Source: Burkholderiales bacterium (lineage in GTDB: Bacteria > Pseudomonadota > Gammaproteobacteria > Burkholderiales > Burkholderiaceae_C). From it: DNA of 64,000 bases. The stretch covers positions 31,463 to 95,462 of the forward strand of contig JAKFVA010000012.1 of NCBI GenBank assembly GCA_021732385.1, in the 5' to 3' direction. Positions within the stretch are counted from its first letter, which is position 1, and each line of letters opens with the position of its first letter. A model generated the notes under the pieces. That model was not told where the DNA came from, searched no databases, and saw nothing but the letters and a program-made list of their open reading frames with translations. Made by a program: the position numbers and the translations under genes. Below are positions 8,494-17,538 of the stretch, piece after piece.

Positions 8494-10884
8494 CTAGCGC
8501 GTGATGGCCGCGCTTTTTGTTGCATTGCCAGGTAAGCTTTTAATGTTGAGTTTGGGGCGGAACACAGCAGGAATTTGCGCAACCAATCCAGCCCTGTCAG
8601 CCTCAAGGCTGGCATCAATCCCATCCTGAAATGCTTTCAGTGCTTTCGCATCATCATGAATACCGGTGTGGTACATGTTGCCCAATTGCACCAAACCAGC
8701 GGCCTTGGTGTTGGGCCAGCCTTCAAGCCGGTATTCCATGCTTTTCAAGGCCAACGGGTAATCGGCGGCGCGCCAGGCGAGTATGAAAGCGGCATTCAGC
8801 ATGTCGTAGTCATAGATTTTTTTCTCAACTGCATCGCGCGCCAGCACCAGCGCCTCTTTTTCCTTGCCCTGGCGGCTGAGCAAAATGACCTCCAAAGAGC
8901 GCACGGCTGTGGCATTGGGCTGCACTTTTTTGGCTTGTGCCAGGCGCTCAAGTGCTTTGTCTGGCTCTCCAGTGGACGCATAGCCCCGGGCCACGTTGGT
9001 CATCAGCGCCACCACATGCTTGCGCGATGAAATGACCGACTCCCAGATCCAGGTGGCGTTTTTCCAGTCACCCCACTTGGCCAGTTCATCAGCCACCATG
9101 GGCGTTATCTTGCGGTAATGCGGATTGATGTCAGTGCCTTCTTTGATCAACCGCAGCATCTCGGCCTTGGGGCGGTCAAATTTGGGGTTGTTTGGGTCGC
9201 CCGACGCGCTGATGCCCAGCGCCAGTTTGGTGGCTTTGACAATCTTGCTTTCGGTCTCGGCAGACTGTTGTGTGATGTAGGCTGCCAGTGCCGTACAGAT
9301 CATCAACACCACCGCCAGTACCTGAGAATAGATAGGCTGCCAGTTGAGGCGTGCAGTTGAAATCAGGCCGCGGTAGCCCAGGCGCGCGTCAGACGCCGCC
9401 AAAATAGCCAGCGTGAGCGCAAAAATGGCTGCGGTGCTGGCCAGTCGCCAAGGGAAGCCGGCATTGCTGATCACCAAAAACGCCAGCACGCTGGCCAATG
9501 CCAAAGCACGAATGGGTGCCTCCGCCAGGGCCTCTGCTGTTTTGTTGCGCACGGTGCGCCATGCGCTCAGGCTCAGGTAACCCAGCAGGGACAACAAAAA
9601 CAACCAGCCCACCAAGCCATATTCAGCGAGTAACTGCAGAATTTCGTTGTGCACGTAATAGTCGGTTTCAAGTTGCGCGCCCTCGGCCTGGTACAAGGGA
9701 ATATCGGCCTCCCAGGCACCTGCCCCTACACCAGTCAGCGGCCGCTGCAGCATGATGCGCCCAGTTGCTTTCCACATCACCATCCGAATAGAGAATGAGC
9801 CGGTGGTGTATTCCTGGTTATTGGTCACCGAGGCTGTGCGAAAAATACCCCGCTGCAACGCGTTCAATCCGCGCTCTTCAGGTGGAATTTTGGGGTTACC
9901 GGTATTGATCAAGCCCAGACCAATGAGGGTGCTAAATAACAGGCCAATGGCCAGTATGCGTTTGCCCGCGTCCCAGGTGTAGAAAGCAAACTGCTTGCGG
10001 TACAAGACTGCAATCGCGGGAAGGACAAACAAAAGCAGCAGCCACATGGCAAATAAGGCCGAACGGGTACCTGTCATCAACAATGCCACCACATTGAAAG
10101 CCAGCGTGAAGGCCACCAGCGCGATCATGCTTGACTGCTTGGCGCGGGCCAGCAAATAAGCGGTGAACGGCAGCGTGCACACCACATATTCGGCAAAGAA
10201 GTTGCGGTTAACAAAAGTGGAGGCTGGGTTGGGCCCTTGCGGAAAATACTTGAAATCAATCCAGAATTGCAGCGCGGCCCAAAGGGAGGCCACCACTGCG
10301 CCCCAATGAACGCCCCAGGCAAGACTGACAAAGCGGTCGCGGCTGAAGGTATTCAAACCCAGCCACAACAACCAACTGAGTACAAACCAGCGCACCGCCT
10401 CAACCCCCGCCAGGTAGGTGTGCGACCAAACCATGCTGCCCAGGGCATAGACCAGGAGCATCAAGGGGAGCCACATCAGCCCGTGCCAGCGCAGCCCATC
10501 GCGTCGGTTGCGCTGGTGCCAAAAGAATGCCAGGCCTGCTATCAAGACGGCAAAAGACACTACCGCAGATTTGAGCGTGTCTTGCAACATCTCTTCGTGA
10601 GGCACGCCCAGCGCGGGCGCAAAAAACATCATCAGACTAAGAATCAGTACCGTCCAGTCACCGCGCACCACTTCAGTGGGCAGACTAGTCAAGGTGACTT
10701 TTGCTGCAATGTTTTGGCGATTGGCGCTATTGCCCGTCGCGCTGCCAGAAGTCGCCGGCTTGCCAGGGGCGGCTACAGCACCAGCCAACTCAACCCCCAT
10801 CGGCAGGGCCATGCTGGTTGCACCAGCGCTTGAAGACGGGTTGCCGCCTGAGCGATCAGTAGAGTTGCGTTTTTTCTTGGCCAT
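8494..10884 (-). CDS. O-antigen ligase/PglL-like membrane protein with TPR tail
   Basis: 796 residues. After a low-complexity N-terminus (1-70), about twelve membrane segments span 75-520. The Wzy_C/WaaL hallmark VHNEILQLLAEYGLVGW lies near 412-428, preceded by TGVGAGAWE. Residues 600-780 form TPR-like helical pairs (ARGYASTGEPDKALERLAQA and similar). This build is that of Wzy polymerases, WaaL ligases and PglL O-oligosaccharyltransferases, which move lipid-linked glycans in the periplasm. Which acceptor it uses (lipid A, glycan or pilin) cannot be told. Co-directional with the 569-residue membrane protein, and 3.4 kb from the deoxysugar cassette. Confidence 0.85.
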   Translation of the reverse strand: MAKKKRNSTDRSGGNPSSSAGATSMALPMGVELAGAVAAPGKPATSGSATGNSANRQNIAAKVTLTSLPTEVVRGDWTVLILSLMMFFAPALGVPHEEMLQDTLKSAVVSFAVLIAGLAFFWHQRNRRDGLRWHGLMWLPLMLLVYALGSMVWSHTYLAGVEAVRWFVLSWLLWLGLNTFSRDRFVSLAWGVHWGAVVASLWAALQFWIDFKYFPQGPNPASTFVNRNFFAEYVVCTLPFTAYLLARAKQSSMIALVAFTLAFNVVALLMTGTRSALFAMWLLLLFVLPAIAVLYRKQFAFYTWDAGKRILAIGLLFSTLIGLGLINTGNPKIPPEERGLNALQRGIFRTASVTNNQEYTTGSFSIRMVMWKATGRIMLQRPLTGVGAGAWEADIPLYQAEGAQLETDYYVHNEILQLLAEYGLVGWLFLLSLLGYLSLSAWRTVRNKTAEALAEAPIRALALASVLAFLVISNAGFPWRLASTAAIFALTLAILAASDARLGYRGLISTARLNWQPIYSQVLAVVLMICTALAAYITQQSAETESKIVKATKLALGISASGDPNNPKFDRPKAEMLRLIKEGTDINPHYRKITPMVADELAKWGDWKNATWIWESVISSRKHVVALMTNVARGYASTGEPDKALERLAQAKKVQPNATAVRSLEVILLSRQGKEKEALVLARDAVEKKIYDYDMLNAAFILAWRAADYPLALKSMEYRLEGWPNTKAAGLVQLGNMYHTGIHDDAKALKAFQDGIDASLEADRAGLVAQIPAVFRPKLNIKSLPGNATKSAAITR

Positions 10885-11015
10885 GTCAAAGCGGGTAATG
10901 CCGCGCTTGGGTTAATCCAGCGCAACGTCTGCAAATGAATACAAATAACTACTTATTGTCGCTGCTAGGCTGACCTCGTCGACCCAGTTGAGCAGATTTT
11001 CATGCCATTTGTCAG

Positions 11016-11897
11016 CTACCGCTTAGGGGCGGGCATTAGTGCATCTGCCGCAGGCAAGATTTTGACCATTTCAATGTGCGGCAGGCCCGCATCGTCAAAT
11101 ACGCTGCCACGGGGCGTAAAACCAGCGCGTGCATAAAACCCCTGGGCACTGCATTGGGCATGTAGGACCGCTTGGCTGGCTCCACTGGCCGTGGCGGCTT
11201 GCAGCAGGGCCGCCAGCACCTCGCGACCAAAACCGCTGCCGCGCAAGACACGCGTGACCGCCATGCGGCCAATATGCGCCCCAGGCAAAAGGCGCGCCGT
11301 GGCCACCGCCTGCCCGAGGCGGTTGTAGGCTACAGCATGCAGCGCATCAACATCGCGGCCATCGTATTCATCAGCTTGGCTCACGCCCTGCTCCTGCATG
11401 AAAACCGCCTGGCGCAGCGCGCCAGCATCTGTGCCAAGGGTGGCCCAGTCGCCTGTTTGGATGTGAATCATGGCTTGCCCGGCTTCATAGCCCATCAGCA
11501 CCTCGCGCAAGACGCCGGGCACGGCCTGCGACTTCTGTGTGGCCGGATTGGCAAACACGTAGAGCAGTTCACCGCTGACAAGCAGCGTATCGCCACGAAA
11601 CACCGCAGCGACAAAACGCATGGACGAATTGCCGATATGGGCGCATTTGAGCGCGATATCCAGCGTGTCGTCATAACGCGCTGATGCATGGTATTCAAGC
11701 GTGGCCTTCTTGACATACAAGTCACCGCCAAGCTGGTGCATGGTGTCCTCATACGGCAGCGCTAGCGCACGCCAGTAGCCGCCCACAGCAGTGTCCAGGT
11801 ACAGCAGGTAGTGGCCGTTGAAGACAATTTTTTGCATGTCCACCTCTGCCCAACGCACACGCAGGCGGTGAAAAAAACGGAAATCTTGGCGCTTCAT
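11016..11897 (-). CDS. fused YbgC-like thioesterase and GNAT acetyltransferase
   Basis: 293 residues from the ATG at 11897 (a TTG lies six bases upstream). Residues 1-135 are a 4-hydroxybenzoyl-CoA thioesterase (hot-dog) domain with Asp20 in VRWAEVDMQKIVFNGHYL, the position of the catalytic Asp in YbgC. Residues 145-285 are an N-acetyltransferase with the acetyl-CoA loop RGSGFGREVLAALL and a C-terminal GFYARAGFTPRG. Both halves handle acyl-CoA, so the fusion could hydrolyse one CoA ester and transfer from another. Substrate unknown. I recall this fusion in other Burkholderiales. Confidence 0.88.
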   Translation of the reverse strand: MKRQDFRFFHRLRVRWAEVDMQKIVFNGHYLLYLDTAVGGYWRALALPYEDTMHQLGGDLYVKKATLEYHASARYDDTLDIALKCAHIGNSSMRFVAAVFRGDTLLVSGELLYVFANPATQKSQAVPGVLREVLMGYEAGQAMIHIQTGDWATLGTDAGALRQAVFMQEQGVSQADEYDGRDVDALHAVAYNRLGQAVATARLLPGAHIGRMAVTRVLRGSGFGREVLAALLQAATASGASQAVLHAQCSAQGFYARAGFTPRGSVFDDAGLPHIEMVKILPAADALMPAPKR

Positions 11898-11931
11898 GTG
11901 CAAATTATTTGTTTTGTGGGTTCATCACGCA

Positions 11932-12882
11932 CTAGCTATCAAAAGCCCGGCGCATGGCCGCCGCCGCATGGCGGTGCAGATCACGCGCTTCGTCAATCAC
12001 CAGTCCCCAATTGATAAAACCGTGCACCACGCCACGGTAAATCTCCAGCTCAACCACCACGCCCTCGGCGCGCAGTTTGTCGGCGTAGGCAATGCCCTCG
12101 TCAACCAGCGGGTCGCATTCAGCCAGGCCGAGCCAAACGGGTGCCAGGCCATTGGGCAAACTGACATTGAGCGGGGCAAAACGCCAGTCTTCACGCTGTG
12201 CCAAATCAGGAATGTAGTGGTTAAAAAAGTAGTCAATATGCGCCCGCTCCAGTACATAACCTTGGGCATACGTTTGGTGCGAGGCGGTAACGGCGTGCGC
12301 TGCGCAACCCGGGTAAATCAGCAGTTGAAGCGCCAGCGGCCAACCCTGTTGCGCGGCGTGAATGGCAGCCACTGCAGCCAGCGTGCCGCCTGCGCTGTCG
12401 CCGCCCACCGCCAAGCGCTGTGCGTCCAGCCCCAAGCTGGCGGCGTTGCTGCGTAGCCAGGCCAATGCGTCCCAGGTATCGTCAACTGCGGTGGGAAACG
12501 GATGCTCCGGCGCCAGCCGGTAGCCCACAGAGAGCACGGCACAACCGCTCAGGCGGGCCAACTCACGGCACAGCGGCTCATGCGTACCAATGCTGCCAAT
12601 GGTGAAGCCACCGCCATGCATGAAAAGCAGCACAGGCAGCGTATCCAGGCTGGGGGCAAACAGGCGCGCTGGCAGCGGGTGGCCGTCGCGCGCGGGAATA
12701 TGCAGGTCTTGCACGCGGGCCAACGCGGCGTTGGGCAGGGCCAGTACTTTAGAGGCAGCTTCATAAGCCGCCCGCGCTTGGTCGGGGGCAAGCTGGTAAA
12801 GCGGCACGCCGCGCACCCGGGCGGCGCGTTCCACCAAGCCTTGCATTGCGGGTGTAAGCGCCGCTGCCTGCACCAAGCGCAT
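11932..12882 (-). CDS. HSL-family alpha/beta hydrolase (esterase)
   Basis: 316 residues from the ATG at 12882, inside a longer open frame. Hormone-sensitive-lipase type: oxyanion motif MHGGGF, nucleophile elbow GGDSAGG, then the acid in AECDPLVDEG and the base in RGVVHGFINW. Such enzymes hydrolyse short-chain esters. The start shares one base with the stop of a 39-residue upstream ORF (TAATG), so translation is probably coupled. Downstream on the same strand lies the thioesterase-acetyltransferase gene (35 bases). I chose this start because upstream residues are basic, unstructured and read the alternative frame of that small ORF. Confidence 0.9.
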   Translation of the reverse strand: MRLVQAAALTPAMQGLVERAARVRGVPLYQLAPDQARAAYEAASKVLALPNAALARVQDLHIPARDGHPLPARLFAPSLDTLPVLLFMHGGGFTIGSIGTHEPLCRELARLSGCAVLSVGYRLAPEHPFPTAVDDTWDALAWLRSNAASLGLDAQRLAVGGDSAGGTLAAVAAIHAAQQGWPLALQLLIYPGCAAHAVTASHQTYAQGYVLERAHIDYFFNHYIPDLAQREDWRFAPLNVSLPNGLAPVWLGLAECDPLVDEGIAYADKLRAEGVVVELEIYRGVVHGFINWGLVIDEARDLHRHAAAAMRRAFDS

Positions 12883-13001
12883 TATTTGAAAGTAACCACC
12901 ACGGGATACTTGGCGGCTTGCTCGTCGCTCATGCAGTCGGCCAGTGCGGCGGGACCTGCTATCGCCAACGCGACCGCCATCAGGGTTTGCTTGCAATTCA
13001 T
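12882..13001 (-). CDS. 39-residue predicted secreted peptide
   Basis: ATG at 13001 with a strong AGGAG about 8 bases upstream. The product starts MNCKQTLMAVALAIAG and has a textbook signal peptide ending at an Ala-Leu-Ala site near residue 21. This leaves a mature peptide of only about 18 residues with one Cys (DCMSDEQAAKYPVVVTFK). The stop TAA overlaps the esterase ATG. Signal, ribosome binding site and coupling make it likely to be translated. It may be a true micropeptide or the surviving start of a longer exported protein. Family not recognised. Confidence 0.6.
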   Translation of the reverse strand: MNCKQTLMAVALAIAGPAALADCMSDEQAAKYPVVVTFK

Positions 13002-13056
13002 GTTTGTCTCCTGCAAATATAGTTGTGGTCTGTACATCCTACCCAGCTTGCGTGCC

Positions 13057-14193
13057 ATGGCCTACATCTACTACCTCACCCATATCCAATTTGAGCATGG
13101 CGCCATTAAGCTGCTCAAGCAAGAGTGTGACCGCGTGGGCATCAGCCGCCCGCTGATCGTTACCGACGCAGGCGTCAAGGCTGCCGGCATCTTGCAAAAG
13201 GCGCTGGACGCCTTGCCCGGCATGCCCGTGGCCGTATTTGACCAGACCCCCTCCAACCCCACCGAAGCGGCCGTGCGCGCTGCCGCCCAGTGCTACAAAG
13301 ACAAGCATTGCGACGGCCTGATTGCCGTGGGCGGCGGTTCGGCCATAGACTGTGCCAAAGGTGTTGCCATAGCCGCCACACACGATGGCCCGCTAACGCA
13401 CTACGCCACGATTGAAGGCGGCTCGCCACGCATCACGGAAAAAGCTGCCCCGTTGATTGCCGTGCCCACTACCAGCGGCACCGGCAGCGAGGTGGCGCGC
13501 GGTGCCATCATCATCGTCGACGACCACCGCAAGCTGGGCTTTCACTCCTGGAATCTGCTGCCCAAAGCCGCCATTTGCGACCCCGAACTCACGCTTGGCC
13601 TGCCCGCCAAACTCACTGCCGCCACCGGCATGGATGCTGTGGCGCACTGCATGGAAACTTTCATGGCCCCCGCCTTTAATCCGCCCGCTGACGGCATCGC
13701 GCTGGACGGCTTGGCGCGCGCCTGGACGCACATTGAGCGCGCCACGCGCGATGGCAGCGACCGCGAGGCAAGGTTTCAAATGATGAGCGCTTCCATGCAA
13801 GGCGCGATGGCCTTTCAAAAGGGCCTGGGTTGTGTGCATTCGCTCAGTCACAGCCTGGGCGGCGTTGATCCGCGCTTGCATCACGGCACACTAAACGCCA
13901 TGTTCCTGCCCGCCGTGGTGCGCTTTAATGCCCCCGCCGAATCCATGCAAAAAGAGCAGCGACTGGCCCGCATGGCGCATGCCATGGGGCTGGCTTTAGC
14001 GAGCGACATTCCGCTAGCCATCAAAGACATGAACGCCCGCCTGGGCCTGCCCTCGGGCCTTTCGGCAATGGGCGTTCAAACCAGCTGGTTTGAAAAAATC
14101 ATCAGTGGCGCACTTGCCGATCATTGCCATAAAACCAACCCGCGCATTGCCAGTGCCAATGATTACGAGCAACTATTGATCACTTCAGCCTAA
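13057..14193 (+). CDS. iron-containing alcohol dehydrogenase
   Basis: 378 residues from the ATG at 13057, where the family-type N-terminus (AYIYYLTHIQFEHGA) begins; the open frame extends further upstream without homology-like sequence. NAD-binding GGGSAIDCAKG and GTGSEVARG are present. The metal site shows GMDAVAHCMETF and HSLSHSLGG with HHGTLNA downstream. Group III Fe-dependent dehydrogenases reduce or oxidise small aldehydes and alcohols. It is divergent from the secreted-peptide/esterase pair with 55 bases between starts. It precedes the deoxysugar cassette by 126 bases; a link to it is not shown. Confidence 0.93.
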   Translation: MAYIYYLTHIQFEHGAIKLLKQECDRVGISRPLIVTDAGVKAAGILQKALDALPGMPVAVFDQTPSNPTEAAVRAAAQCYKDKHCDGLIAVGGGSAIDCAKGVAIAATHDGPLTHYATIEGGSPRITEKAAPLIAVPTTSGTGSEVARGAIIIVDDHRKLGFHSWNLLPKAAICDPELTLGLPAKLTAATGMDAVAHCMETFMAPAFNPPADGIALDGLARAWTHIERATRDGSDREARFQMMSASMQGAMAFQKGLGCVHSLSHSLGGVDPRLHHGTLNAMFLPAVVRFNAPAESMQKEQRLARMAHAMGLALASDIPLAIKDMNARLGLPSGLSAMGVQTSWFEKIISGALADHCHKTNPRIASANDYEQLLITSA

Positions 14194-14319
14194 TTTGAAT
14201 GCTGAGCTAGCGATAATTGTCAATACTTTTCCCACTATATGCAGCCTGTGTGTTTAAAACCAGATAGGCGGGAAATTTCCGATTTCGCAAATGATTAACT
14301 ACGAAAGTGCACCTCACCC

Positions 14320-15651
14320 ATGATGGATGCATCGATTGAGAAAAACCGGCTGCGCCAGCAGATCATGCAGCTGGTAGCGCAATACGGTGAAATTGACGGT
14401 GCGGTGCGCACGTTTGAACCCGGCGTCACTGCCATACCGCCGTCTGGCAAGGTCGTGGGCACGCCCGAGATGCAGCTGATGGTCGAGGCGTCACTGGACG
14501 CCTGGCTCACCACAGGGCGTTTCAACGCCCTGTTCGAAGCCCGTCTGGCCGATTATTTGGGCGTCAAGCACCTGCTCACGGTGAACTCGGGGTCGTCGGC
14601 CAACCTGATCGCTTTTTCTACCTTGACCTCGCCCAAGCTTGGCGACCGGGCGATTCAGGTGGGCGACGAGGTGATTGGCGTGGCTGCCGGTTTTCCGACC
14701 ACCGTCAACCCTATTTTGCAGTGCGGTGCCGTACCGGTGTTCGTTGATGTGCATATCCCTAACTACAACATCGACGCCAGCCAGCTGGAGGCTGCCTGGA
14801 GCCCGCGCACTAAAGCCGTGATGCTGGCCCACACGCTGGGCAACCCGTACAACCTTGCCGTGGTCAAGGCTTTTTGCGACAAGCACCAGCTTTGGCTGAT
14901 CGAAGATAGTTGCGACGCGCTGGGCTCGCGCTATAACGGTCAATTGGTGGGCACCTTTGGTGACATTGGCACCCTGAGCTTTTATCCGGCTCACCACATC
15001 ACCATGGGCGAAGGCGGCGCGGTATTCACCCAGAGCGACGAGTTGCGCCTGATCGCGGAGTCGATCCGCGACTGGGGCCGTGACTGCTATTGCGCACCCG
15101 GTAAGGACAACACCTGCGGCAAGCGCTTTTGCTGGAAGCTGGGCAGCTTGCCCGAAGGCTACGACCACAAATACACCTATTCGCACCTGGGCTACAACCT
15201 CAAAATAACCGACATGCAGGCCGCTTGCGCACTGGCTCAAATGGACCGTCTGGATGGTTTTGTGCAGGCACGCAAAGACAATTTTGCATTTTTCAAACAG
15301 CGGCTGCACAGTTGCGAAGAATTTCTCGAGCTGCCGGAAGCTACGCCAGGGTCTGACCCATCGTGGTTTGGTTTCCCCATGACCCTAAAGCCTGGCGCCG
15401 ATACCCAGCGAGTAGATCTGTTGACCTATCTGGACCAGAAAAAGATTGGCACGCGCTTGCTGTTTGCCGGCAACCTGACCCGCCAGCCGTACATGCTTGG
15501 TCGCCACTACCGCGTCGTCGGTGATTTGAGCCAGACCGACCGCGTCATGAACGACACGTTCTGGATCGGCGTCTACCCCGGCCTGACCCCGCCCATGCTG
15601 GCGTATGTAGCCGAAACCATTGAAACCTTTTTCGGTCTGCACTTTGACTGA
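14320..15651 (+). CDS. rfbH: RfbH/E1-type CDP-4-keto-6-deoxyglucose 3-dehydrase
   Basis: 443 residues of the DegT/StrS aminotransferase fold, but the Schiff-base lysine is replaced by His225 ([13 protein letters not shown]), as in E1 of ascarylose synthesis. The E1 iron-sulfur ligand pattern Cys-X57-Cys-X1-Cys-X7-Cys is exact here: Cys198, 256, 258, 266. Such enzymes use PMP and a [2Fe-2S] cluster to remove the C3 hydroxyl of CDP-4-keto-6-deoxy-D-glucose, with an E3 reductase supplying electrons. It is the first gene of a six-gene, tightly packed operon. No CDP-glucose synthase, 4,6-dehydratase or E3 gene is nearby. Confidence 0.95.
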   Translation: MMDASIEKNRLRQQIMQLVAQYGEIDGAVRTFEPGVTAIPPSGKVVGTPEMQLMVEASLDAWLTTGRFNALFEARLADYLGVKHLLTVNSGSSANLIAFSTLTSPKLGDRAIQVGDEVIGVAAGFPTTVNPILQCGAVPVFVDVHIPNYNIDASQLEAAWSPRTKAVMLAHTLGNPYNLAVVKAFCDKHQLWLIEDSCDALGSRYNGQLVGTFGDIGTLSFYPAHHITMGEGGAVFTQSDELRLIAESIRDWGRDCYCAPGKDNTCGKRFCWKLGSLPEGYDHKYTYSHLGYNLKITDMQAACALAQMDRLDGFVQARKDNFAFFKQRLHSCEEFLELPEATPGSDPSWFGFPMTLKPGADTQRVDLLTYLDQKKIGTRLLFAGNLTRQPYMLGRHYRVVGDLSQTDRVMNDTFWIGVYPGLTPPMLAYVAETIETFFGLHFD

Positions 15652-16720
15652 AACACTGCGGCTTCACACACCAGCGCCTGTCAGTGTGCAGGACTTGCAG
15701 GAGTTGTTGGATCTGACCGCTGCGGGTGTTTGGGAAGGCCTGCGGGGGAAAAGGTTGTTCCTGACTGGCGGCACCGGTTTTGTCGGGAAATGGCTGCTGG
15801 AGGCCTTGCTGTTTGCCAACCAACGCCTGGCTTTGGGCCTGCATGTGACGGTGCTGACCCGTCAGCCCCAGGCGTTTGTTGCGCAACATCCGCATTTGGC
15901 GCTGGCACCCGGCGTCACCTTGTGGCAAGGCGACGTGGTTGATTGTGATGGGCCTGCCATGCGCTGCGACCTAGTCGTGCATGCCGCTTTGCCCGTTTTG
16001 CCGCTGGCTATGCATTCGCCTGACCTGATGATGGTGTCGCAGGGCGGCACGGCACGGATGGCTGCATGGGCCGTGGCAATGGGTGCACAACGCTTTCTGC
16101 ACATCAGCTCAGGCGCCGTCTATGGCCCTCAAGCCGCGCAGGTGTTGGCGCTGGATGAGGCCACCGCGTGGGATGACAGCGCATCTGCCAACGCCTACAC
16201 ACTGGCCAAACGCGCGGCCGAACATGTGCTGAACGACCGCGCTTGGCCGTTCGACTGGGTCATTGCGCGCTGCTTTGCCTTCATCGGGCCTTACCAGTCG
16301 GAAAACCAAGGCACCGCGGCCGCCCAACTTCTTAGCGCCGCCGCGCGTAACCAAAGCCTGGTGCTGAGCGGCACAGGCCAGGCGGTTCGCAGCTACCAGT
16401 ACGCGAGTGACATGGCACGGTGGTTGTTGGTCATGCTCGTGCACGGCCGAGCGGGCGAGGCCTACAACGTTGGGCATGACACACCCTGGCGGCTGGTTGA
16501 TGTCGCCCACCAGATCGCGCAAACCGCCCAGCCCGCGCTCGGGGTGAGCACGCTTGGCCAGCCCAGCAGCGGGTTGGCTGGCGAACGTTACCTGCCGTCG
16601 CTGCGCAAGGCGCGCGACCAGCTGCGCCTGCTCAACGCCGTCGATCTCCCAATCGGCATTCAACGCACGCTAGACTGGCTGGGCACACCGTGTTTGCAGC
16701 CCGTATCCAACCAGCCATGA
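15620..16720 (+). CDS. extended SDR, NAD(P)-dependent sugar epimerase/reductase
   Basis: Up to 366 residues. The Rossmann motif [13 protein letters not shown] is at 48-60, the SSGAVYGP segment at 163-170 and the catalytic YTLAK (Tyr193, Lys197) follow. There is no ATG before the Rossmann motif, so the start must be non-AUG: TTG at 15620 or TTG at 15644, which overlaps the rfbH stop region. In O-antigen clusters this family includes CDP-abequose/paratose synthases, which reduce C4 of the dideoxy-4-ketosugar. Position right after rfbH fits a ketoreductase acting on its product. Exact specificity cannot be read. Confidence 0.85.
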   Translation: MKPFSVCTLTETLRLHTPAPVSVQDLQELLDLTAAGVWEGLRGKRLFLTGGTGFVGKWLLEALLFANQRLALGLHVTVLTRQPQAFVAQHPHLALAPGVTLWQGDVVDCDGPAMRCDLVVHAALPVLPLAMHSPDLMMVSQGGTARMAAWAVAMGAQRFLHISSGAVYGPQAAQVLALDEATAWDDSASANAYTLAKRAAEHVLNDRAWPFDWVIARCFAFIGPYQSENQGTAAAQLLSAAARNQSLVLSGTGQAVRSYQYASDMARWLLVMLVHGRAGEAYNVGHDTPWRLVDVAHQIAQTAQPALGVSTLGQPSSGLAGERYLPSLRKARDQLRLLNAVDLPIGIQRTLDWLGTPCLQPVSNQP

Positions 16721-17538
16721 AACCCAGTCGCCCCTTGTTTGATCCACAAGCCTTGCGCCGCACCGTGGTCGAAATGGCATTTGCCGGCAATGCCGTTCAT
16801 CTGGGATGCGCCTTTTCAATTGTGGAGCTGCTGGCCTGTCTGTATGGGCGGCACCTGCGCTACGACCCAGCCCAGCCCGAAGATCCACAACGCGACTACC
16901 TGGTTTTGAGCAAGGGGCACGGTGTCATGGCGCAGTATGCGTGTCTGTACCAACTCGGCTGGCTTGAACGCCAAGACATCGACCGTTATTTTCACGATGG
17001 CTCGCGTCTGAAAGGACTCTCGGATGCGCACGTGCCCGGTTGCGAGGTCACTTCGGGTTCTTTGGGACATGGCCTGTCGGTGGGGGTCGGACTGGCGTTG
17101 GCTGCCAAGCGCCTGGGCACCGGGCAGCGGTGTTATGCCATCGTCGGTGACGGTGAAATCAATGAGGGTGCGATCTGGGAAGCCCTGCTGTTCTCGGCCC
17201 ACGCCCAATTGAGCAACTTGATGGTGATCGTCGACGCCAATGGTTTTCAGGCCATGGGCAGTACCGACGAGGTGATGCGTCTGGGCGATATCGAAGCCCG
17301 CTTTGCAGCATTTGGTTTTGATGCCGTCAGCGTCGACGGTCACGACATGAACGGCATCTCAACCGCCATCGTTGACTTGCAGTTGCGCGTCAACGGCAGG
17401 CCCAAAGCGCTGGTGGCCCACACCATCAAGGGCAAAGGCGTGTCGTACATGGAAAACGACAACGCGTGGCATTATTCGCGGCTGACCCCTGATTTGTTTG
17501 CGCAGGCCATGGCCGAATTGGGCGGGCCTAACGCATGA
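16717..17538 (+). CDS. transketolase N-terminal subunit (split)
   Basis: 273 residues, corresponding to the TPP pyrophosphate-binding domain of transketolase. The TPP motif is GDGEINEG (144-151) with Asn175 (DANGFQ). LSKGHGVMAQY and GSLGHGLSVGVG are transketolase hallmarks. The start ATG overlaps the SDR stop (ATGA); an in-frame ATG 27 bases upstream is not needed. Split transketolases move two-carbon ketol units between sugars. Location inside a deoxysugar operon suggests a dedicated role, perhaps branching a ketosugar, rather than the pentose pathway. Confidence 0.92.
   Translation: MKPSRPLFDPQALRRTVVEMAFAGNAVHLGCAFSIVELLACLYGRHLRYDPAQPEDPQRDYLVLSKGHGVMAQYACLYQLGWLERQDIDRYFHDGSRLKGLSDAHVPGCEVTSGSLGHGLSVGVGLALAAKRLGTGQRCYAIVGDGEINEGAIWEALLFSAHAQLSNLMVIVDANGFQAMGSTDEVMRLGDIEARFAAFGFDAVSVDGHDMNGISTAIVDLQLRVNGRPKALVAHTIKGKGVSYMENDNAWHYSRLTPDLFAQAMAELGGPNA

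Noticed and set aside
12502..13056. Upstream extension of the alcohol dehydrogenase frame (185 codons)
   Set aside because: It runs antisense through the esterase gene and has no homology-like content; the family N-terminus begins at 13057.
14194..14319. Possible -35/-10 promoter (TTGTCA ... TATATG) before rfbH
   Set aside because: The spacing is about 12 bases instead of 16-18, so I do not claim a promoter, although one must lie in this gap.
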